Below, piece by piece: positions 58,715 through 64,000 of a DNA stretch of 64,000 bases (within the stretch, counting starts at the first letter, position 1; every line of letters begins with the position of its first letter). The notes under the pieces are model-generated. The model did no database searches and had not been told where the DNA came from. It saw only the letters and a program-made list of their open reading frames with translations. Origin of the DNA: Phytohabitans flavus (GTDB lineage Bacteria > Actinomycetota > Actinomycetes > Mycobacteriales > Micromonosporaceae); NCBI RefSeq assembly GCF_011764545.1, contig NZ_AP022870.1:7322001-7386000 (forward strand), written 5' to 3'. The position numbers and the translations under genes are program-made.

Positions 58715-59305
58715 ATGGCACGAACGGCTGATCGCCCCGCACAGGAAGCCCTGCTCTCCCGCGCGGTCTGGGAAGTGCTCGCCCACCAGGGCCTCGAGCG
58801 CCTGACGATCCGCGCGGTCGCCGCCGCGGCGGGCTGCACGACCGGCCTTGTCATGCACCGCTTTCCCAACCGGCGCGCGCTGCTCGTGCACGCCCGGCGC
58901 CTGCTGCACGAGCGCACCCGCGCCCGGGTGGAAGCACTCGAGGCCTCCTCGGCAACCCCTCGCGAGGCGCTGCGCGCCGTGCTCCGGCAGGGGCTGTCGC
59001 TCGACGACGAGCTGCGCACGGAGAGCACGGTATGGGTGGGTTTCCTCGCCGCGGCGGTGGCCGACGACGAGCTGATCGCCCAGCACCGCGTCAACAACCA
59101 GTCGTGGCGGCAGCGCATCACCCGCCTCGTCGCCGCGGCGGCGCCCGACTGGCCGGCCGAGCGCGCGGCCGTGGCGGCCTCCGCCCTTATCGCGCTTGTG
59201 GAGGGTGCCGCCGCCCTGGGCTCGGGCGATCCCGCCGGCTATCCCCCGGCCGCCCAGGAGCGGATGCTGGACGACACTCTGGCGGCATTTGGCCTGGCCG
59301 GGTGA
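58715..59305 (+). CDS. TetR-family transcriptional regulator
   Basis: 196 residues. HTH: ALLSRAVWEVLAHQGLERLT, then IRAVAAAAGCTTGLVMHRFP, a TetR recognition helix with T-TGLVMHRF, followed by RRALLVHARRLL. A C-terminal BetI-like ligand domain contains LRTESTVWVGFLAAAVADDE. Divergent from the GNAT gene; it probably represses that gene and itself. Ligand unknown. Confidence 0.88.
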   Translation: MARTADRPAQEALLSRAVWEVLAHQGLERLTIRAVAAAAGCTTGLVMHRFPNRRALLVHARRLLHERTRARVEALEASSATPREALRAVLRQGLSLDDELRTESTVWVGFLAAAVADDELIAQHRVNNQSWRQRITRLVAAAAPDWPAERAAVAASALIALVEGAAALGSGDPAGYPPAAQERMLDDTLAAFGLAG

Positions 59306-59373
59306 TGCCTCGCCGCGCGGCTGAGCGGCGCGGGGCATTAGCACGGATGTGCGAGCGAGCGTAGGGTGCCGGT

Positions 59374-60003
59374 ATGGAAGTCGCACACCAGCCCTCGATG
59401 CTCGACCTCGCCGAGCGGGCCTCCCTCGGACCGCTCACCGGCCAGGTGCGGCGCCACCAGCTGAGCCAGGGCGCCTGGGTCGATCACCTGCCCGGCTGGG
59501 TGCACGGCTCCGACCTGCTGCTCGACACGCTGCTGCACAAGGTGCCGTGGCGGGCCGAGCGCCGGGAGATGTATGAGCGGGAGGTCGACGTGCCCCGCCT
59601 CCTGTGCTGGTACGGAGAGGGCGACCAGCTCCCCGACCCGCTGCTGGAGGAGGCGCGCGAGCGGCTCACTGCCCACTATGCCCCTGAGCTCGGCGAGCCG
59701 TTCGTCACCGCCGGGATGTGCCTCTACCGTTCAGGTCGCGACAGCGTCGCCTGGCACGGCGACACAAATGGCCGCTCGTCCCGCTTCGACACCATGGTCG
59801 CGATCGTCTCGTTCGGCACTGCCCGGCCGCTGCTCCTCCGCCCCCGTGGTGGCGGGTCCAGCCTCCGTTTTCCGCTCGGCCACGGCGACCTGATCGTCAT
59901 GGGCGGCTCCTGCCAGCGCACCTGGGAGCACGCCGTGCCCAAGACCGCCAAGCCGGTCGGCCCGCGGGTGAGCGTCCAGTTTCGCCCGGTCGGCGTCTCC
60001 TGA
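59374..60003 (+). CDS. AlkB-like 2-oxoglutarate/Fe(II) oxygenase
   Basis: 209 residues. A DNA/RNA-dealkylation family member: iron ligands in SVAWHGDTNG (HxD) and the distal His of TWEHAVPK; 2-oxoglutarate-binding Arg in GPRVSVQFRP; the substrate-lid region is AGMCLYRSGRDSV. The N-terminal WRAERREMYEREVDVPRLLC resembles the nucleotide-flipping region of AlkB proteins. It ends 3 bases before the convergent purA stop. Confidence 0.88.
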   Translation: MEVAHQPSMLDLAERASLGPLTGQVRRHQLSQGAWVDHLPGWVHGSDLLLDTLLHKVPWRAERREMYEREVDVPRLLCWYGEGDQLPDPLLEEARERLTAHYAPELGEPFVTAGMCLYRSGRDSVAWHGDTNGRSSRFDTMVAIVSFGTARPLLLRPRGGGSSLRFPLGHGDLIVMGGSCQRTWEHAVPKTAKPVGPRVSVQFRPVGVS

Positions 60004-60006
60004 CGG

Positions 60007-61293
60007 CTACAGAAGGTCGTGGCGGACCACGTTCTCCTCGCGGCCCGGGCCCACGCCGATGATCGACACCTGCGTGCCGACGAGCTCCTCGATGCGCTCG
60101 ACGTAGGCACGCGCGTTGGCCGGCAGATCGCTGAAGACGCGGGCCTTCGTGATGTCCTCCCACCAGCCGTCGTGTTCCTCGTAGATCGGCTTCGCGTGGT
60201 GGAAGGCGGTCTGCGTCATCGGCATCGTGTCGACGCGCTCGCCGTCGATCTCGTACCCGACGCAGATCGGCACCTTCTCCATGCCGGTGAGCACGTCAAG
60301 CTTGGTCACCACCAGATCGGTGATGCCGTTGAGGCGGGTGGCGTAGCGGGCCACGACCGCGTCGAACCAGCCGCAGCGGCGCTCGCGGCCGGTCGTCGTG
60401 CCGTACTCGGCGCCGATTTTGCGCAGGTGGGCGCCGTTTTCGTCGAAGAGCTCGGTTGGGAACGGGCCGGAGCCCACCCGCGTCGTGTACGCCTTGCTGA
60501 CCCCGATCACCTTCGTGATGGCGGTCGGCGGGATGCCGGCCCCGACGCACGCCCCACCGGCCGAGGGGTTTGACGAGGTCACGAAGGGGTAGGTGCCGTG
60601 GTCCATGTCCAGCATCGTGGCCTGGGCGCCCTCGAGCAGCACCGTGTCGCCCCGGTCGAGCGCGTCCCACAGGATCGTGCGGGTCTCCGCGATGTACGGC
60701 CGGAGCCGCTCCGCGTACGCCAGGTACTCCTCCACCACCGCGGACGTGTCGAGCGCCTTGCGGTTGTACACCTTGAACAGGATCTGGTTTTTCTCCCGCA
60801 GCACCAGCTCCAGCTTCTTGCGGAGGATGCCGGGGTCGAGGAGGTCCTGGAGGCGGATGCCCATGCGGGCGACCTTGTCGCCATACGCCGGGCCGATGCC
60901 ACGGCCGGTGGTGCCGATGCGCGACGAGCCGAGGTAGCGCTCCACGACGCGGTCGAGCGCCCGGTGGTGCGGCATGATCAGGTGGGCGTCGCCGGAGATG
61001 CGCAGGCGGGAGACGTCGACGCCCCGCTCGGCGAGGCCGTCGATCTCGCCGATCAGCACCTTGGGGTCGACCACCACGCCGTTGCCGATGACGATCATCG
61101 CGTTGGGCGAGAGCGCGCCGGATGGCATGAGGTGAAGGGCGTACTTCTGGCCGTCTGGCGTGATCACCGTGTGGCCGGCGTTGTTACCGCCTGAGTAACG
61201 CACCACGTAGTGGACCCGCTCGCCCAGCAGGTCGGTAACCTTGCCCTTGCCCTCGTCGCCCCACTGAGCGCCGATGAGCACGATCGCTGGCAT
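60007..61293 (-). CDS. purA: Adenylosuccinate synthetase
   Basis: 428 residues, full length. Joins IMP and aspartate with GTP in AMP synthesis. Motifs: P-loop WGDEGKGKVTDLLGE (about 9-23), catalytic Asp within it, HLIMPHHRALD with base His, IMP-binding SSNPSAGGACVGAG, the Arg loop VGSGPFPTEL and guanine-binding TKLDVLTGMEKV. ATG 61293. Divergent from the kinase-like gene at 61423. Confidence 0.97.
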   Translation of the reverse strand: MPAIVLIGAQWGDEGKGKVTDLLGERVHYVVRYSGGNNAGHTVITPDGQKYALHLMPSGALSPNAMIVIGNGVVVDPKVLIGEIDGLAERGVDVSRLRISGDAHLIMPHHRALDRVVERYLGSSRIGTTGRGIGPAYGDKVARMGIRLQDLLDPGILRKKLELVLREKNQILFKVYNRKALDTSAVVEEYLAYAERLRPYIAETRTILWDALDRGDTVLLEGAQATMLDMDHGTYPFVTSSNPSAGGACVGAGIPPTAITKVIGVSKAYTTRVGSGPFPTELFDENGAHLRKIGAEYGTTTGRERRCGWFDAVVARYATRLNGITDLVVTKLDVLTGMEKVPICVGYEIDGERVDTMPMTQTAFHHAKPIYEEHDGWWEDITKARVFSDLPANARAYVERIEELVGTQVSIIGVGPGREENVVRHDLL

Positions 61294-61422
61294 CTCTTTC
61301 CCGCCTTACTGGGGGCTCGGGTGCCAATATGGCGACCGCGTGGCGAGCCCGAGGTGTCAGGCTAACAAGAAGTTACGACCAGCTCAGCGCTGGCCATAGA
61401 GATCAGCAGGGGGTCACCACAG

Positions 61423-62253
61423 GTGTACGACGTGGTGTTGCTCACGCTCGGCGGCGGTTGTGGCGCTCCGCGCGTGCCGGTGCTCGCCTGTGCCGATGCG
61501 CTTACGGCGGCTGGCGCAACTGTACAGACCGTTACCGCAGAGTCCGACGCCGACATTGACGCAAGCCTGGAGGGCCAGCGGCTGGTGGTCGCCACGGCCA
61601 CCGACGGGCAGTTGCGCGCCGTCGTGCGGCGCATGGTCCGGCGGTACGCCCCGGCGCCCAGCAAGCGCCCCGCAGACCTTCCCGCCAACCGCACCGTGCC
61701 CGACCTGCCGCCGATCGGCGTGCTCCCGCTCGATCCCACCGCCGACGACCTCGCCGCGCAGCTCGACCTGCCGCGCGACCCCGCCGAGGTGGCCAAGGCG
61801 GTACTCGGCGACAAGGTGCGCCGCCTTGACCTGCTCCGCAACGATGGTGGCTCGGTCACGCTCGACGGTGCGCTGGTCGGCGGGCAGCAGGGCCCGTGGC
61901 GCGGACGCGTGGAGGTGGACGACGCGGTGCTGAGCGACGGGTCCGACCCCATACTGGCGTGTGCGGTCGGCAACGGCGCCGGCTACACACGGCTCGAAGG
62001 GCTGTCGCTGCTCACCAAGCCGGACCCGGCCGACGGCGTGATCGAGGTCGCGGTGGCGGTACCCGTGATCGCACAGCGCCTGCTGCGCCGGCCCCGCGTG
62101 CGGATCGAGGTCCGCCGGGCGCGCGGCCGCGCGGTGGCTGTGACACCGCGCGAGGCCAAGATCGACTACACCGACGATGGCGTCAGCGGCAGCCTGAGCC
62201 ACAAGCGGTCGTGGTGGGTCGAGCCAGGAGCCTGGGCAGTGTACGTTCGCTGA
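61423..62253 (+). CDS. Diacylglycerol-kinase-like protein
   Basis: 276 residues from GTG 61423. The region PPIGVLPLDPTADDLAAQLD, then LPRDPAEVAKAVLG, matches the diacylglycerol/sphingosine-kinase pattern G-x-x-P-x-GT-x-ND-x-A-x-x-L, but the usual GT-x-N core is replaced by LDPTADD. Downstream ACAVGNGAGY and TKPDPADGVIEVAVAV fit the second beta-sandwich. The glycine-rich GGG phosphate motif of the N-terminal lobe is weak (LGGGCGAP). It may be a degenerate or non-catalytic homologue. Confidence 0.55.
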   Translation: MYDVVLLTLGGGCGAPRVPVLACADALTAAGATVQTVTAESDADIDASLEGQRLVVATATDGQLRAVVRRMVRRYAPAPSKRPADLPANRTVPDLPPIGVLPLDPTADDLAAQLDLPRDPAEVAKAVLGDKVRRLDLLRNDGGSVTLDGALVGGQQGPWRGRVEVDDAVLSDGSDPILACAVGNGAGYTRLEGLSLLTKPDPADGVIEVAVAVPVIAQRLLRRPRVRIEVRRARGRAVAVTPREAKIDYTDDGVSGSLSHKRSWWVEPGAWAVYVR

Positions 62254-62292
62254 CTCCTGTGCGAGGCTGCCGTGGGATAGGAGGTTTGCCGG

Positions 62293-64000
62293 GTGGACGA
62301 GGAACGGTCGAGGTCGCGGCATGTGCCGGTGGGCCCCAACCGTGGCGTCAAGCCGCTGTGGCCCACGGCCGACTACGTGGCGGAGGAAGAGGTCGCGCCG
62401 GCTCCGGTGGCGCCACCACCTCCGCTGCCGATAGCCGAGCCGTTCCCGCCGGCCGGCGCACCCGCTGACCCGCCCCCTCACCCGCATTCGGTGGCCCCGA
62501 GGGCTACCCGCAGCCGCCTCAGGAGCCGGTCGTCCCGCTGCCGGCGTCCTATGGGCAGCCGGCAGCCCCGCCCGCGCCCGTCTTCGCGCCGCCACCCGAG
62601 CCGCAGGGGTGGGTCGACGGCAACGACAACCTCCCACCGGGCGTCTGGCACCTGGCTAGCACATCCCCGCAGGTCGAGCCGCCCACGCCGGTACACAACG
62701 GGCCTCCGATCACGACCACTCCGCCGGCCGGCATCCCGGTCTCCTCAGGCCACCACACGGGCGGCGTCCCGTTTCCGTCGCTGCCGCCTACCTCCGCCCC
62801 GCCGGTGACGTCTTCGCCCCCGGCCGAGTACGCCCCGCCGATCCCATCGGCCCCACCGGCCTCAGCGCCACCCGTGCCTTCCGCTCCGCCTGCGCAGCCC
62901 TCCACCTACGGCACACCAGTGCCGGATCACTTCGGCCCGCCTGCGCCCGCCTACGGCCACCCCGCGTCGGCGCCACCCGCGTCCGCGCCTTTGCCGTCGG
63001 TCCAGCCCGGGTGGGGGCAGCCGCCCGGCGTGCCCCGGCGTACCCGCCAGGGGTGGGCCGCCACCCAACGGCGTTCCACAGTGGAGCCCGGCACAGCCCG
63101 CGCCAGGACCTGCGCCTAACGGCGGCGGTGCCGGCTGGGGACCACCTCCGGACGAGGTGCCGACCAACAACCAGCCACTCCAGCCGCCGGCCGACCCGTG
63201 GGCCGGCTCCGCGCCGCTGAACCACCCAGCCGGCTCGCCGTGGGCGAGCCCGCCGGGCCAGCCTGTCCCGCCGGGCGCCGCACCGACCCTCGACCACTCA
63301 CAGCCGGCCACCACGGACGCCGTACCCACCCAGCCCACGCCCTCGGGCCACCCTGGTCCGGCCGCGTACCCCGTCCACGGATGGGTCGCCGGGCACCCTG
63401 GCTTCGCCCCTGGTCAGGGTGAGCCGGCCACGCTGCCCACCCAGCCCGGCGCCGGCCACCCGTACCAGGTGCACCCGGGCGTCACCGCGATGCCGCCGCA
63501 GCCGGAGGCACCGGGCGTCCACCGGGTGCCGCCGCAGCCGTACCAGGAGCAGCCGGTCCGCCAGACGGAGCCGGGCGTGCCGACGGCGGAGGAGTTCGCG
63601 CGGCGCCGTGCGGTCCGTCCGCCCGAGCCCATGGCCCGCACCGGCATGCGGGCGGCCGTCAACAAGAGCACGCTGGGGCTGGTCAAGCTCGCGCCCGGCC
63701 GCCACGAGCAGGAGTTCCGCCAGGACGTCGAGAAGGTGCGGCGCAACTTCGGCGGCCTGCGCCAGGTGACCGTGGTCAACCCCAAGGGCGGCGCCGGCAA
63801 GACGGTGGCGGTGCTGCTGCTCGCGATGACGTTCGGGCAGAAGCGCGGCGGCTACGTGCTGGCCTGGGACAACAACGAGACCCAGGGCACGCTCGGCATG
63901 CGGGCGCAGCAGGACTTCCACAGCCGTACCGTGCGGGACATGCTCCGCGACCTCTCCAGCTTCCAGGGCGCGCGGGGTCGGGTGGGTGACCTCTCGCAGT
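62293..64000 (+). CDS. EspI/MinD-like P-loop ATPase with proline-rich N-terminus (partial, frameshifted)
   Basis: GTG 62293 follows a short gap after the kinase-like gene. About 430 residues of Pro/Ala/Gln-rich sequence (PPIPSAPPASAPPVPSAPPA and similar) precede a conserved block, STLGLVKLAPGRHEQEF. The deviant Walker A VVNPKGGAGKTVAVLLLAMT of ParA/MinD proteins follows, then LAWDNNETQGTLGMRAQQDF. The architecture resembles EspI, the ESX (type VII) secretion-linked ATPase; a role there is an inference. Three single-base losses in the N-terminal part (C run 62495-62498, about 63031-63034, about 63055) cancel out and restore the starting frame. It continues past the window. Confidence 0.75.

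Noticed and set aside
58681..59121. Longer GNAT protein starting at 59121
   Set aside because: The extension is antisense to the well-supported TetR gene and has no domain; GTG 58680 gives a normal GNAT length.

Overview
The window is very GC-rich, gene-dense DNA from an actinomycete. Frequent GTG starts, ATGA-coupled operons, a leuA leader peptide, the dnaX-ybaB-recR cluster, DUF6230/DUF6114 proteins and an HspR-type operator before lon all suggest a Micromonosporaceae-like organism. The family assignment is an inference; no species-level marker is present.

Layout. 1-6.1 kb: the start of aspartate kinase (lysC, minus strand), a lipoprotein, a nitroreductase, the leucine-attenuated leuA, an MFS exporter and a secreted HNH nuclease. 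6.2-12.1 kb: a dppABCDF-type peptide ABC importer operon (minus). 12.4-16.0 kb: recR, ybaB, dnaX and the SRP RNA (minus). 16.07-23.4 kb: an accessory island between two tRNA-Ser genes. It holds a decayed IS66 transposase, a MITE-like inverted-repeat element, a beta-class DNA methyltransferase, and a convergent HTH-DUF4365-McrB-McrC operon. 23.5-24.2 kb: deoD. 24.2-34.9 kb: two tandem paralogous copies of one 5.3-kb module (MacB-like permease, ATPase, membrane-fusion adaptor and small lipoprotein on minus; response regulator and histidine kinase on plus). 35-47.5 kb: housekeeping and small-molecule genes (TetR-thioesterase, tadA with its partner, an M23 peptidase, tyrA, an M48 protease, a PHP protein, an EamA transporter, DUF885, DUF6114/DUF6230). 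47.8-50.9 kb: lon under a HAIR-like operator, and a DedA protein. 51.0-58.2 kb: a tightly coupled SWIM/DUF5691 - MoxR AAA+ - DUF5682 - VWA operon. 58.2-64 kb: a GNAT/TetR pair, an AlkB-like oxygenase, purA, a diacylglycerol-kinase-like protein, and the start of an EspI/MinD-like ATPase with a proline-rich N-terminus.

The two most interesting systems are the McrBC-DUF4365-methyltransferase island, a probable restriction/defence locus, and the SWIM-DUF5691-MoxR-DUF5682-VWA operon, a probable AAA+/VWA chaperone or conflict system of unknown function.

Sequence quality matters here. At least fifteen otherwise conserved genes are split by what looks like one missing base, almost always in a short G or C run. 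Adding one base per break restores a length divisible by three in every case I checked. I give restored spans and treat these as probable sequencing or assembly indels. The DUF4365 and HTH genes in the island also carry in-frame nonsense codons and may be truly decaying.
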